Shown: positions 43,412 through 53,677 of the stretch, piece after piece
How the letters are laid out: each line of letters starts with the position of its first letter
Position numbering within the stretch: the stretch's first letter is position 1
NCBI RefSeq assembly: GCF_029953635.1
Contig: NZ_CP124543.1
Location: 1,963,455-2,027,454, forward strand
From: Halotia branconii CENA392
GTDB taxonomy: Bacteria > Cyanobacteriota > Cyanobacteriia > Cyanobacteriales > Nostocaceae
DNA: 64,000 bases
Direction of reading: 5' to 3'
Position numbers and translations under genes: made by a program
The notes under the pieces: generated by a model
The model's database searches: none
Told to the model about the DNA's origin: nothing
What the model saw: the letters and a program-made list of their open reading frames with translations, nothing else

Positions 43412-44158
43412 TTAGTCTTCTTGTTTTCCTAAATAAACCTCAACCACACGAGAGTCATTTTGAACTTCTTCAAAATCACCTTCACATAGTACCGAACCTT
43501 CATGTAGTACCGTGACTTTCCGGGCAATTTGACGTACAAATTCCATATCGTGTTCAATTACTAATATTGAATGACTCTGAGCTAATGTTAAAAGCAATTC
43601 GCCAATATTATAGGTTTCTTCATCTGTTAAACCCGCTACCGGTTCATCAACAAGTAATAAATCAGGTGATTGTGCTACTAACATGCCAATTTCTAAACGT
43701 TGTTTTTCTCCGTGGGAAAGTAAGCCGGCTGTGATGTCTGCTTTAGGGGTTAAACCAATGGTTTCCAACAAACCTTTAATATTATTCTTTTCAAGATTAG
43801 TAGAACTTTTAAACAAGGTAGAAAAAACATTTTTATTTTGGTTACTGGTAATTTCTAGATTTTCGCGTGGCGTTAAATTTAAATAAATGCGGGGTGTTTG
43901 AAACTTGCGTCCAATTCCCAACCGTGCGATTTTATATTCAGGTAAAGAACGCAAGTTTTTACCTTTAAATAAAACTCGTCCTACGGTTGGTTGAACTTTC
44001 CCGGTAATCACATCTAGAAATGTTGTCTTTCCCGCACCATTCGGTCCGATTACTACCCGCAATTCACCCGCATCCATACTAAAATTTAGCTGGTTTAAAG
44101 CTTTAAATCCGTCAAAACTAACAGTTACGTTTTCAGTTTCCAATATTTTGGCGTTCAT
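43412..44158 (-). CDS. urtD: Urea ABC transporter ATP-binding protein UrtD
   Basis: 248 aa from the ATG at 44158 (a longer frame runs to 44200). LivG-like ATPase: Walker A GPNGAGKTT, IARLGIGRKFQTPRIYLNLTPRENLEI, signature LSHGEKQRLEIGML, Walker B LLLVDEPVAGL, H-loop VIEHDMEFV. GIGRKFQTPRIYLNLT is typical of UrtD. It overlaps urtC by 26 bp. The next urt gene (urtE) is displaced by the restriction-modification insertion. Confidence 0.93.
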   Translation of the reverse strand: MNAKILETENVTVSFDGFKALNQLNFSMDAGELRVVIGPNGAGKTTFLDVITGKVQPTVGRVLFKGKNLRSLPEYKIARLGIGRKFQTPRIYLNLTPRENLEITSNQNKNVFSTLFKSSTNLEKNNIKGLLETIGLTPKADITAGLLSHGEKQRLEIGMLVAQSPDLLLVDEPVAGLTDEETYNIGELLLTLAQSHSILVIEHDMEFVRQIARKVTVLHEGSVLCEGDFEEVQNDSRVVEVYLGKQED

Positions 44159-45248
44159 GTTGCACTTCTGGGTCTTCTTCCAAGGTGGGATATGTAGCAA
44201 TTTGTTGACGGCGTTGGAAAATAGAAATATTTTGATTACGTAACCATCCTATTAACCCGTCAGGAAGCACTGTTACAACTATTAAAAATAATGCGCCTTG
44301 GAAAAATAACCAAATTTCGGCAAATTGTTCACTTAAAAAAGTACGAGCATAATTAACTAACAAAGTTCCTACAATCGCCCCAATTAAAGTAGCACGTCCT
44401 CCTACCGCTACCCAAATTACCATTTCAATCGAAAAAGCAATATCCATCGCTCTAGGTGATACAGAACCACTTTGAATAGTATAAAATGCTCCTGCTATGC
44501 CAGCGATCGCACCCGAAACTGCAAACACCAACACTTTAAAATCTGTAGGGTCATAGCCAGAAAATCTTACCCGACTTTCATCATCCCGAATCGCTATTAA
44601 CAATTTCCCAAAGCGCCCACTTGTCAACCAGCGGCAAATTCCGTAAGTAACTGCGAGAAACACCACCGTCAGCGTGTAGAAAATAAACTGTGTTTTGGCA
44701 TCGCTGACCGTTGCCCCAAACAAAGTTGTAAAATCTATCAGTCCGTTTGTGCCATTAAATAATTTTTGTTGACCATTAAAGAAGTTGAAAAATACAATAG
44801 TTCCGGCTTGAGTCAAGATAGAAAAATAAACTCCTTTGATGCGATTGCGGAAAACTAAATATCCCAATAATCCCGCTAATAACCCCGGAATTAGTACCAC
44901 AGCAACTACAGATATGGGAAACGAATAAAAAGGCTGCCAAAACCAAGGAAGTTCCGTAACCCCATAAAGTCCCATAAAATCAGGTAATTCTCCTTTGGGA
45001 ACTTGCAACTTCAGGTACATTGCGATCGCATATCCACCCAAACCGAAGAAAATGCCATGTCCCAAACTTAATAAACCAGTATAACCCCAAATCAAATCAA
45101 TACCCAAAGCCACAATTGCCAAACAGAGAAATCGTCCCAACAAATTCAGACGAAACTCCGACAGTACCAGTGGCATAATGATGATGAGGAAAAGTGCGAT
45201 CGCAATCACCACCCCCACCTCAATTAACCTTCCTCCCTTCTTCTTCAT
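44133..45248 (-). CDS. urtC: Urea ABC transporter permease UrtC
   Basis: 371-aa LivM-type permease with about ten membrane helices. Characteristic segments are FRLNLLGRFLCLAIVALGIDLIWGYTGLLSLGHGIFFGLGGYAIAMYL, YFSILTQAGTIVFFNFF and AIRDDESRVRFSGYDPTDFKVLVF (the ATPase-contact loop). It forms the urea channel with UrtB. The LSLGHG signature and gene order support UrtC. Confidence 0.94.
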   Translation of the reverse strand: MKKKGGRLIEVGVVIAIALFLIIIMPLVLSEFRLNLLGRFLCLAIVALGIDLIWGYTGLLSLGHGIFFGLGGYAIAMYLKLQVPKGELPDFMGLYGVTELPWFWQPFYSFPISVVAVVLIPGLLAGLLGYLVFRNRIKGVYFSILTQAGTIVFFNFFNGQQKLFNGTNGLIDFTTLFGATVSDAKTQFIFYTLTVVFLAVTYGICRWLTSGRFGKLLIAIRDDESRVRFSGYDPTDFKVLVFAVSGAIAGIAGAFYTIQSGSVSPRAMDIAFSIEMVIWVAVGGRATLIGAIVGTLLVNYARTFLSEQFAEIWLFFQGALFLIVVTVLPDGLIGWLRNQNISIFQRRQQIATYPTLEEDPEVQHERQNIGN

Positions 45249-45278
45249 CTCTGCGTCCTTGGCTTCTTGGCGGTTCGT

Positions 45279-46451
45279 TCAAACATCAACAGTACGCCCC
45301 TTCTGCGGAAAAATCCCCCCAGGCTTCCACTGTAAAAACACAATAATCAACGCAAATACCATCACCTTCGCCATACTCGTCGTCGCAAAAAAAGTAAACA
45401 AATCAGCCAACGGCTTCACAGGAGTTAAAAGAAAAGCCAAAGTACCAGAACCAATTAAAAAATTAGCCGTACCAATACCCAACGCAGCTACAATCGTCCC
45501 GGCTAAATTGCCCACACCTCCGACGACAACCACCATAAACGTATCAATAATATAATTTTGCCCCGTATTTGGCCCTACAGAACCGAGCAAACTAATCGCA
45601 CATCCAGCCACACCAGCCAAACCCGAACCCAGCGCAAAAGTAATCGCATCCACTTTTTGAGTTGGGATACCCAAACAAGCACTCATATTGCGGTTTTGGG
45701 TGACAGCCCTAATTCTTAATCCCCAACGAGAACGTTGTAAAAATAAATAAATTACCGCCACACAAATAATTGTTAAAGCAATAATAAATAACCTCGCAAA
45801 AGGCAATTGCACACCACCCAAAGACATCCCAGATTGTAACCATGTTGGCGCTGTGACATCCACATTTTGAGCGCCAAACCAAGGTTGAGTCACTGCTTGC
45901 TGATAAGTTTGGCTCAATAAATTGCCCGTTGTGATTGTTATCCCCAACGATAAAAATAATATTACCGCTACAATTGGGTTACGAACTCTACCCAAATTCG
46001 TGCGAGAATTTAAAATCCATAAACCTCCAAAAAAGAATAGAGAAAACAAAACTAAGCAAATCACTAATACCCAATTTACACTGCGGACAAACTGCTGAAA
46101 AATCAAACTTACTCCCCAAGTTGCTAATAAAGTTTCTAAAGGTCGTCCATAAAGATAACGAATCACACCTTTTTCTAAAACTAGTCCTACAGTAGCCGTG
46201 AACATAAAAGCGATTATTAAAGCCAAAAATATATAAAATTCAAACCACACTCCGCCCAATTGTTTACAGCCATTTTGCACAACAAATGTGGTATAAGCGC
46301 CAAACATCATCAATTCGCCATGCGCCATATTGATGACACCCATCAAGCCAAAAATAATAGCTAGTCCCAACGCAGCTATTAATAATACAGCACCAATACT
46401 AACACCATTAAATACAGCTTCTAAGAAACCTGTTAACACTTTTTTCGCCAA
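45279..46451 (-). CDS. urtB: Urea ABC transporter permease UrtB
   Basis: 390-aa LivH-type permease with about nine helices: GVSIGAVLLIAALGLAIIFGLMGVINMAHGELMMFGAYTTFV at the N-terminus is the family hallmark, and RAVTQNRNMSACLGIPTQKVDAITFALGSGLAG is the cytoplasmic coupling loop. It lies 30 bp upstream of urtC. Confidence 0.94.
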   Translation of the reverse strand: MAKKVLTGFLEAVFNGVSIGAVLLIAALGLAIIFGLMGVINMAHGELMMFGAYTTFVVQNGCKQLGGVWFEFYIFLALIIAFMFTATVGLVLEKGVIRYLYGRPLETLLATWGVSLIFQQFVRSVNWVLVICLVLFSLFFFGGLWILNSRTNLGRVRNPIVAVILFLSLGITITTGNLLSQTYQQAVTQPWFGAQNVDVTAPTWLQSGMSLGGVQLPFARLFIIALTIICVAVIYLFLQRSRWGLRIRAVTQNRNMSACLGIPTQKVDAITFALGSGLAGVAGCAISLLGSVGPNTGQNYIIDTFMVVVVGGVGNLAGTIVAALGIGTANFLIGSGTLAFLLTPVKPLADLFTFFATTSMAKVMVFALIIVFLQWKPGGIFPQKGRTVDV

Positions 46452-46460
46452 TAGTAATAG

Positions 46461-46556
46461 TTGTCAGTTGTCAGTTGTCAGTTGTAGGTTGGGTTAAGCA
46501 CAGCGCAACCCAACATCGATAAAAGTGTTGGGTTTCCTTACGTCAAACCAACCTAC
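46461..46556. repeat. Heptamer tandem repeat and palindromic element between urtA and urtB
   Basis: Three exact TTGTCAG units (46461-46481) and a degenerate fourth form a short tandemly repeated repetitive sequence as in heterocystous cyanobacteria. A palindromic element follows: GTAGGTTGG (46484-46492) inverted as CCAACCTAC (46548-46556), with a second nested inversion AACCCAACA/TGTTGGGTT. In an operon this hairpin could stabilise urtA mRNA or weaken read-through into urtB. Confidence 0.65.
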
Positions 46557-46570
46557 GTCTGATTAATGAT

Positions 46571-47887
46571 TTAAACTTTTTTGTACTTACCACCTTTAGC
46601 GGGGTCAGTCCAATCACAAGCATATCCCTTAGTTTCTTTCACAAATTGATTCCAAGGAACTGGGTCAACTACTGACGGAGTAGCATAGACAATATCAAAT
46701 AAACCATCATCCCTGACTTGACCAATTCGCACAATTTTGGATAAGTGATGATTGGCGTTCATTGTCACTTTACCTTCTGGTGCATCTAAAGTTTGACCGG
46801 GTGCTGCTGCACGTACTTTCGCTATATCTGTAGTACCAGCTTTTTCTACTGCTTGCTTCCACAAATAAACTGCAATATATGCTGCTTCCATTGGGTCATT
46901 TGTAACTCTGTTTTCGCCGTACTCTTTCTTAAAAGCTGCGACAAACTTCTTGTTAGCAGGTGTGTCTACTGTTTGAAAATAATTCCAAGCAGCATAATGA
47001 TCTTTAAGATACTCTACACCAATTGCTTTAACTTCTTCTTCAGCGATACTTACAGACATAGAAGGATATTTGTCTGGTGTTAATCCAGCCCCTTTCAATT
47101 GTTTGAAGAAGGCAACATTACTATCTCCATTTAAAGTGTTGTAAATTACTCCACCGTTAGGCAAAGCTTGCTTTATTTTAGTAATGATTGCTGTAACTTC
47201 TGTGTTACCTAGTGGTAAGTAATCCTCTCCGACTGTTTTACCGCCTAATGCTGCTAATTGAGCTTTAATAATTGTGTTAGCAGTCCGAGGAAAAACATAA
47301 TCAGAGCCAACTAAGAAAAATTCTTTGCCTTTATTTTTTAACAACCAATCAACAGAAGGTTCAATTTGTTGATTTGGTGCAGCGCCAGTATAAAAAATGT
47401 TTTTAGAACATTCTTGACCTTCATATTGCACTGGATACCAAAGCATTTGGTCTTTACTTTCAAATACTGGCTTGACGTTCTTACGACTAGCAGAAGTCCA
47501 ACAACCAAAAACTACAGGAACTTTATCTTGATCAATTAATTTGGTGGCTTTTTCCCTAAAAGTATCCCAGTTAGAAGCACCATCTTCGGTAATTGTTACA
47601 ATTTGTTTACCTAAAACACCACCATTAGCATTAATTTCTTTGATAGCTAATTTTTCGGCATCAACAACGCTTTTTTCACTAATAGCCATTGTGCCACTGA
47701 GAGAGTGCAAAATACCTACCTTGATGGTATTACCACTTGCAGCAGCTACAGGAGAAGCACTAGGAGAGTCTGCTGGTGTGCTAGTAGCCGTTGGAGAGTT
47801 ATTCACGCAAGCTTTAAGAAAAATAGTGCTACCAAGACTTACAGAACCAGCAATCAAAAACTTCCGGCGGTTAAATCGTCTACCCAT
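46571..47887 (-). CDS. urtA: Urea ABC transporter substrate-binding lipoprotein UrtA
   Basis: 438 aa from the ATG at 47887, preferred because the Tat motif NRRKFLIAG then begins the protein; the frame extends to 47950. The lipobox is FLKAC, so a lipid-anchored periplasmic urea-binding protein exported by the Tat route is likely. Family blocks: [58 protein letters not shown], and [29 protein letters not shown] (urea-pocket region). It heads the urt operon. Confidence 0.94.
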   Translation of the reverse strand: MGRRFNRRKFLIAGSVSLGSTIFLKACVNNSPTATSTPADSPSASPVAAASGNTIKVGILHSLSGTMAISEKSVVDAEKLAIKEINANGGVLGKQIVTITEDGASNWDTFREKATKLIDQDKVPVVFGCWTSASRKNVKPVFESKDQMLWYPVQYEGQECSKNIFYTGAAPNQQIEPSVDWLLKNKGKEFFLVGSDYVFPRTANTIIKAQLAALGGKTVGEDYLPLGNTEVTAIITKIKQALPNGGVIYNTLNGDSNVAFFKQLKGAGLTPDKYPSMSVSIAEEEVKAIGVEYLKDHYAAWNYFQTVDTPANKKFVAAFKKEYGENRVTNDPMEAAYIAVYLWKQAVEKAGTTDIAKVRAAAPGQTLDAPEGKVTMNANHHLSKIVRIGQVRDDGLFDIVYATPSVVDPVPWNQFVKETKGYACDWTDPAKGGKYKKV

Positions 47888-48065
47888 AATCTTTTTAAAT
47901 TTTCCTCTTAAAAATTCATCAGCTAGTTCATAGGATGCTGACAATCTCAACCTTTAGAGTGTGATATTAGTGCGATAATTGACCAACAAAAAGTTATTTT
48001 AGATACATTTTGAGGAGTTTAATTAACCAAAGATTAACCAAAGCAATAAAAATTAATATACTAAG

Positions 48066-49217
48066 TTATTCCCAGTTGTTATTAGATAGCTGAATTATAA
48101 TTTCATCTGACTTGCCAGTTGCAAAATTAGCAAAGCGTTCTGCTAAGGCTGGTGTAAACACTAAAGGGTTACTAAATCCAGAAAAAATATGAATGCTTTC
48201 AAATCCTGGAATAGCACCAATTAAGGGAAGACTATTGTTACTAAATGCCACTAAGCAATGATGCCAAGTTCCTGGTAAATTTTGCAACGTTGGTAAAACT
48301 TGTCCAACACTTTTTTGTAACCACTTTTCACTTTCTTGGGAGTCTATCTCGGCGTAAGGATTTGTAAGAACGCGGCTAATTTGTCCTAAGCGCAAGCTAC
48401 CATCTAAAAACTGAACTGCACCTGCATCTAAAATTGGCGGTACTAATTCATTCCCTGGTTCATTCCACAATTCATCAATTTGAGTAGATTCAGCTTCTAA
48501 TTGAAACCGCTGCAAATTAGCCGGCATAACTAAGGTACTTAACTGCAAATCAACAGATGGAGTTTCGATGATTTCTGCGTGGGTGAAATACAGTTTGATA
48601 AGAATACCAACTGATTTTAGTAGGGCGCGGCTGAGTCCACCCGCGCAAATCACAACATTAGCGCTGTAGTAATTTGCAATGGTTGTTTTAACGCCGTGTG
48701 GTAATAGTTGCAGTACTTGAGTAATCTGCATTTCGCCCCCTATGCGCGTAAAAGCTTGAATGTAGGCTTGGGCTGTTTTTTCTGGGTGAATATGACCATG
48801 TTTGACAGTTAAAGCCCCAGATATTGCTTGCGGATTTAGCAGTGGTTCCAACTCACAAGCTGTTTGAACATCGAGTAAACGTGGTGGTGTGGCAAAACGA
48901 TTATATGAGATGGCAGTTGCTTGGGGGTCAATATCGGCTGCAATGGTGAGTAATAAATCTAATTCTCGAAATTGAATATCAGCGTCTAATTCTTGGGATA
49001 AAATGTGGTAGCGATCGCGCGCTTGCTGGCATAATTGGCGAGTCAGTGGTGTAGTTCCAGACCAATAAGCAAGTCCACCATAGCTAAAGCGAGTTGCATT
49101 TTGTGGTATTTGATTTTGTTCTAACAACAGTACAGCAAAATCTTTTTTCGCTAGTTCGTAAGCAAGTGCAGCACCTGTAATTCCAGCACCAACAACAATC
49201 CAGTCGTAGGTTTTCAT
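48066..49217 (-). CDS. FAD-dependent amino-acid-oxidase-like oxidoreductase
   Basis: 383 aa of the DAO superfamily. The ADP-binding motif is WIVVGAGITGAALAYELAKKDFAVLLLEQ (about 5-33). The FAD domain continues at CAGGLSRALLKSVGI, and the closing FAD contact is HIFSGFSNPLVFTPALAERFA. Related to glycine/D-amino-acid oxidases (ThiO, DadA). The substrate is not predictable. It lies just upstream of urtA's promoter region, in the same orientation, and the two may share nitrogen control, which is an inference. Confidence 0.78.
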   Translation of the reverse strand: MKTYDWIVVGAGITGAALAYELAKKDFAVLLLEQNQIPQNATRFSYGGLAYWSGTTPLTRQLCQQARDRYHILSQELDADIQFRELDLLLTIAADIDPQATAISYNRFATPPRLLDVQTACELEPLLNPQAISGALTVKHGHIHPEKTAQAYIQAFTRIGGEMQITQVLQLLPHGVKTTIANYYSANVVICAGGLSRALLKSVGILIKLYFTHAEIIETPSVDLQLSTLVMPANLQRFQLEAESTQIDELWNEPGNELVPPILDAGAVQFLDGSLRLGQISRVLTNPYAEIDSQESEKWLQKSVGQVLPTLQNLPGTWHHCLVAFSNNSLPLIGAIPGFESIHIFSGFSNPLVFTPALAERFANFATGKSDEIIIQLSNNNWE

Positions 49218-49301
49218 ACTTTATAATTCAGACTTTCTACTTCATTTAACCCCTTTTCGGTAAAATGACTTGGCAACTCAGCAAAAAACAGCTTAATAAT
49301 C

Positions 49302-50174
49302 ATGGCTCAAGCTAGTATTGGGATTATTGGTGGTAGCGGTCTATACAAAATGGATGCCCTCAAAGATGTGGAAGAAGTGCAAGTACAAACACCTTTTGGT
49401 TCGCCTTCTGATGCTCTGATTTTGGGAACCTTGGATGAAACACGAGTAGCTTTTTTAGCGCGTCATGGTCGCAATCATACTCTGTTACCTTCTGAGTTAC
49501 CGTTTCGTGCCAATATTCATGCTATGAAGCAAATAGGTGTGGAGTATTTAATCTCAGCTAGTGCCGTAGGTTCTTTAAAGGAAGAAGCTAAACCATTAGA
49601 TATGGTAGTACCTCATCAGTTTATTGACAGGACGAAAAATCGAATTTCGACATTTTTTGGTGAAGGAATTGTTGCTCACATTGCTTTTGGCGATCCGATT
49701 TGTCAAAATTTAGCTAGAGTACTAGCCGATGCGATCGCTTCTCTCAATTTACCAAAAGTGACTCTACATCGTGGTGGTACTTATGTATGCATGGAAGGCC
49801 CAGCATTTTCAACCAAAGCAGAATCAAATCTCTATCGCAGTTGGGGTGCAACAGTGATTGGCATGACAAATCTACCAGAGGCGAAGTTAGCCAGAGAAGC
49901 AGAAATTGCTTATGCAACTTTAGCGCTAGTGACAGATTATGATTGTTGGCATCCAGATCACGATAGCGTGACAGTGGACATGATAATTGATAATTTACAG
50001 CGCAATGCCGTCAATGCTCAAAAGGTAATTCAAGAAACTGTCAAGCGCTTAAGTAAAAATCCCCCGTTTAGCAATGCACATTCCGCTTTGCAACATGCAA
50101 TTTTGACTCAATTAGACAAAGCACCCAAAGCAAAAAAGGAAAAGTTAGAGTTGTTGTTGCGAAAGTATTTGTAG
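49302..50174 (+). CDS. mtnP: S-methyl-5'-thioadenosine phosphorylase
   Basis: 290 aa. It cleaves methylthioadenosine to adenine and methylthioribose-1-phosphate in methionine salvage. Family motifs: [99 protein letters not shown]. The phosphate-binding GSG and the TNLPEA (rather than T-x-x-x-D for inosine enzymes) segment support MTA specificity. Confidence 0.95.
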   Translation: MAQASIGIIGGSGLYKMDALKDVEEVQVQTPFGSPSDALILGTLDETRVAFLARHGRNHTLLPSELPFRANIHAMKQIGVEYLISASAVGSLKEEAKPLDMVVPHQFIDRTKNRISTFFGEGIVAHIAFGDPICQNLARVLADAIASLNLPKVTLHRGGTYVCMEGPAFSTKAESNLYRSWGATVIGMTNLPEAKLAREAEIAYATLALVTDYDCWHPDHDSVTVDMIIDNLQRNAVNAQKVIQETVKRLSKNPPFSNAHSALQHAILTQLDKAPKAKKEKLELLLRKYL

Positions 50175-50278
50175 TGTTGGGCATGGGGCATGGGGCATTG
50201 GGCGTTGAGATATACCAGGAAGCAAAAACGTTATTATTCTTGACATCAATGCTCTCAAAAGTTTTTGCTATAACTTAC

Positions 50279-52294
50279 TTAAAATCGCTGCCCTATACCT
50301 AAATGCACTCTGCTTTCTCCTTGGTCATTAATACCATAATCAGCCCTAATTAAACCCAAAGGTGAGTCTAAACGTACCCCAGCCCCATAACCAAAACCAG
50401 AACCAGATTTACCGCGCACGCCTGCGGGATCTCCCAATACGGTATTGCCAGAGCCTAAATCGGAAGCAAAGTCAGCAAATAATACACCTCCGACTATTGG
50501 TATAATGGGGAAGCGGTATTCTGCGGAAGCTAAGACATAACTGCGACCATTGCCTACATCACCAGAGTCGTAACCGCGTACTGAATTGGAACCACCCAAG
50601 TTAAAACTTTCATAAGGTGGCAAATCACCAATCACAGTCCCTGCTTGGAGATTCAAGGCAAATACTTGTGGCTGTTGGCTATTAAATAGTTTTACTGGTG
50701 TATATTGACTATAATTTGCCTGGAGGCGATTGAGAGAAATATTACCTTGACCAATGGGTACAGATTGTTCTGTACTCAAACTAAGTAATGAACCTTGAGT
50801 GGGATTGTTGGGGTTATCTCTTTGGTCTTTGGTGGCGGTGAAAGATACAGTAGTCAAATCATCAATGCCAGTGCCACTTGCAGATAAAGGATTACCTTGG
50901 ACATCAGTAGGTGTAACATTACCATCGCGATCGCGAATACTGGTGCGAGTATAATTAAATCCTAAAGAAGTATCCCAATTATCAATGGGTCGTTGCAGGC
51001 TGATACTTCCGCCAATTTGACCTTCGCGGACTTTATCGCCGTTAGCTAGTTTGATGCTGTCATCAAAAGTTTCTGAGATTTCCCGATGACGAAAGGCATT
51101 TACACTATACCCCAAGCGATCGGGATCAGTTGAGCGATAAGGACTAGTAAATCTGGTATCAAATTGAAAATCACGGGTACTCAAACCCAGATTTGCAGAC
51201 AAAGTATCGTTAGCACCATTAATATTTTGATCTTGATAATTTAAAGTACCTATTAGCCCTTGGTCGGCATTGTAACTACCACCTACGTTAATCGCCCTGG
51301 CTCCATATTCTTTGAGTTCATATATCAAATCAACTTTATTGGCATCTCCTTCTAAAGCCACGTTCACAGTTTCAAATAAGCCAGTACTATATAATTTTTG
51401 TACGTCTTGCCTAACAGTATCTTCTTGGAAGACTTGACCTGATTTCAGCTGGAGTTGCTGTTGTAAAAAGTCGGTTTTGGTGCGTCCCATTACTGGTTCG
51501 CCTTTGCTATCAACGGTTTTACCTTCATCGCTGACAAAGCGGAATTTGACATTACTCACCAAACCTTCAGCTACATTAACGGTGAGGATTCCCTGACGGT
51601 TGGGTTTAATAGATAGCACTTTTGCCAGTTTATAACCATTGTCGGTGTACCACTGATTTACTTGTTGTACTGCTTGTTGGAGTCCTGCGGGACTAATGGG
51701 TTTACCGACTTGAGATTGAAAAGGTGCTTGAATTACTTGATAGGTAAGTGCTTTAGCCCCAGAAAGTTCTAGCGATCGCACTAGTATTGGTTGTACCTGA
51801 TACACTACATTTAATCCCGCTGGGGTGCTGCGACTGTTAACGTTAGCACTGGCAAATAAATCAGTTTCTAAAATTGCCGCGACATCTTTTTGCAGCTGGT
51901 TTTGACTGGTTTCTCCACCTACTTGGGTTTTAATAATTTTGCGGATAATCTGCTGTAATTCTTCAGTTGCTCCTACTATCTGCACATCAACTGCTGTAAC
52001 TACTAAGTCGTTTTCAATTACCGGGTTTTTAGGTGAAGATGGGGTAACGGGCGAATTGACTGGAATCTTGGGAGTTAGTTCCAAAGGAGTAGGGGAAAAT
52101 TGTTGAGCAACTACAATTTCTGGGGATGAGATAGTCTTGACTTGTGTAGGGATTTCTGCGATCGCTGGAACTATGAAGTTTTCAGTTTGTTCATTCTCAG
52201 ATGTAGTTGTGGCAGTTGCAGCCGTAACTTTTTGAGTGATATTACTAGCTGCTAAAGTAGCTAAAGTAAGAAGTGTAGCAGAAGAAACTCGCAT
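50279..52294 (-). CDS. Omp85/BamA-family outer-membrane protein (Toc75-like)
   Basis: 671 aa. A signal-type N-terminus (LLTLATLAASNIT) and Pro/Thr-rich linker precede three POTRA domains (about residues 105-345; e.g. VVTAVDVQIVGATEELQQIIRKI). The 16-stranded barrel follows, with the L6 VRGY motif in SNSVRGYDSGDVG, FADFASDLG, GYGAGVRLDSPLGLIRADYG and a terminal aromatic (HLGIGQRF). It inserts outer-membrane proteins and is the lineage that gave rise to chloroplast Toc75. Three POTRAs are usual for cyanobacteria. Confidence 0.92.
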   Translation of the reverse strand: MRVSSATLLTLATLAASNITQKVTAATATTTSENEQTENFIVPAIAEIPTQVKTISSPEIVVAQQFSPTPLELTPKIPVNSPVTPSSPKNPVIENDLVVTAVDVQIVGATEELQQIIRKIIKTQVGGETSQNQLQKDVAAILETDLFASANVNSRSTPAGLNVVYQVQPILVRSLELSGAKALTYQVIQAPFQSQVGKPISPAGLQQAVQQVNQWYTDNGYKLAKVLSIKPNRQGILTVNVAEGLVSNVKFRFVSDEGKTVDSKGEPVMGRTKTDFLQQQLQLKSGQVFQEDTVRQDVQKLYSTGLFETVNVALEGDANKVDLIYELKEYGARAINVGGSYNADQGLIGTLNYQDQNINGANDTLSANLGLSTRDFQFDTRFTSPYRSTDPDRLGYSVNAFRHREISETFDDSIKLANGDKVREGQIGGSISLQRPIDNWDTSLGFNYTRTSIRDRDGNVTPTDVQGNPLSASGTGIDDLTTVSFTATKDQRDNPNNPTQGSLLSLSTEQSVPIGQGNISLNRLQANYSQYTPVKLFNSQQPQVFALNLQAGTVIGDLPPYESFNLGGSNSVRGYDSGDVGNGRSYVLASAEYRFPIIPIVGGVLFADFASDLGSGNTVLGDPAGVRGKSGSGFGYGAGVRLDSPLGLIRADYGINDQGESRVHLGIGQRF

Positions 52295-52436
52295 AATATT
52301 TAATTCAATAACAAAGAGTTATTCATAGCAAGGTTGACTAACAGAGATAATACTAACTTCCAGCTGCTTTGCCGATTGCTATCCCTATTTATACCTTTTG
52401 TTCAAACAGACAATTAATTTCAATGTTTTGTTTCCA

Positions 52437-52545
52437 GGGCTTACGCACAGACTACGATATTCTCTCTGCGCCTCTGCGCGACGGACACTTTGCTCAAGTC
52501 GGCAGAGCCGCCCACGCAAGTGTCCTCCTCTGCGTGATAAAAATC
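52437..52545. repeat. Dispersed CTTACGCA-type repeat upstream of the kinase-like gene
   Basis: GGGCTTACGCACAGACTACG at 52437-52456 resembles the end of the element at 29858-30016. The interior is GC-rich and palindrome-like (GGACACTTTGCTC, CCGCCCACGCAAGTGTCC). It accounts for an artefactual open frame before the kinase-like gene. Confidence 0.45.
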
Positions 52546-52556
52546 ATTCCTCATTT

Positions 52557-53672
52557 ATGCAACCCCGAAAAAAGAAATACTTCCAACTCAGTTCACAAAT
52601 CGCTCAGTTGGATAATGTACAATTGCGTTCTTTACTTGAAGGTAGTCAGTCGAGTGAATCAAGCACAGGTTGGGGGATGAATCACACCATCCTCCTTGGA
52701 GAATCTAAGGTTTTTGTGAAACGTGTTCCGGTGACAAACATCGAATTTGATAACCCTTTTTCTACCAGAAACCTCTATAACCTACCAACTTACTGTAATT
52801 ACGGCTTCGGTTCTACTGGTTTTGGGGTTTTCCGTGAACTTGTTACCCATATCAAGACAACTAACTGGGTATTGGAGGGGGCGATCGCTAACTTCCCACT
52901 GATGTATCATTATCGGATTATGCCGTTTTTTGGACGGCGTGCGGATGTGGATGAGTCACGTCTAAAAGCTTATGTGGAATACTGGGGCAATAGTGAGAAC
53001 GCCGGGAATTATTTTTTAGATAGAGGAAAGGCTAACTATGAGTTGGTTCTATTTCTAGAGTATATACCGTATGTTCTGGAAACATGGTTGCAGGAAAACC
53101 CTAACAAACTTCAGCAACCTCTAAATGACTTACGCACGACGATTGACTTTTTCAGGATGAAGGGAATTATCCACTTCGATGCACATTTTCGCAACGTTCT
53201 CACTGATGGTAAGCGGACATATTTGACCGATTTTGGTTTAGTGCTTGATAAGAGTTTTACATTGACTAAAGACGAAAAATCTTTCTTTAAGCAGAACATA
53301 TTTTATGACTATGGAGAAATCCTGCGAAATCTTAGTCATCTTATTCAACCATCCTATGATTCATGTTTGGAAAACGATAAACGCCAGATTATAGAAACAT
53401 TTAAGATAAAAGAAGGCTTAAAACCTTATGAACTGCGCTCTATATTACTCGACAACATCGAACAAATACATGCTGATGAAATTATGAAGTTAGATGAGTT
53501 CTATGTTGCTAGCATCATTAAATACCGCAGGATCATTACACTGATGCAAAACTTCTTTGCTGATATGTGGGAAAATAATCAAAAGGACACGAAACTTTGT
53601 CACGCAGAACTACGACTGTTGCTCAAAGAGACCGGGTTTGTTCCTGGTAATAAAACCTACGGCAGACATTAG
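52557..53672 (+). CDS. Protein-kinase-fold protein
   Basis: 371 aa from the ATG at 52557; the frame extends upstream into repeat DNA and codes there for an implausible Arg/Cys-rich stretch. The fold markers are a glycine-containing loop then SKVFVKRV (ATP lysine), LFLEYIPYVLETWL (hinge), catalytic loop IIHFDAHFRNVL (H-F-D-A-H-x-x-N) and LTDFGLVLDK (Mg-binding DFG). The catalytic loop HFDxHxxN is of the aminoglycoside phosphotransferase/choline kinase style more than Ser/Thr kinase. The substrate is unknown. It is followed 5 bp later by the LpxB-like gene. Confidence 0.7.
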   Translation: MQPRKKKYFQLSSQIAQLDNVQLRSLLEGSQSSESSTGWGMNHTILLGESKVFVKRVPVTNIEFDNPFSTRNLYNLPTYCNYGFGSTGFGVFRELVTHIKTTNWVLEGAIANFPLMYHYRIMPFFGRRADVDESRLKAYVEYWGNSENAGNYFLDRGKANYELVLFLEYIPYVLETWLQENPNKLQQPLNDLRTTIDFFRMKGIIHFDAHFRNVLTDGKRTYLTDFGLVLDKSFTLTKDEKSFFKQNIFYDYGEILRNLSHLIQPSYDSCLENDKRQIIETFKIKEGLKPYELRSILLDNIEQIHADEIMKLDEFYVASIIKYRRIITLMQNFFADMWENNQKDTKLCHAELRLLLKETGFVPGNKTYGRH

Positions 53673-53677
53673 TCAAA

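Noticed and set aside
52398..52556. N-terminal extension of the kinase-like protein
   Set aside because: The extension is encoded by repeat DNA and gives an Arg/Cys/Pro-rich stretch; the ATG at 52557 begins the plausible protein.
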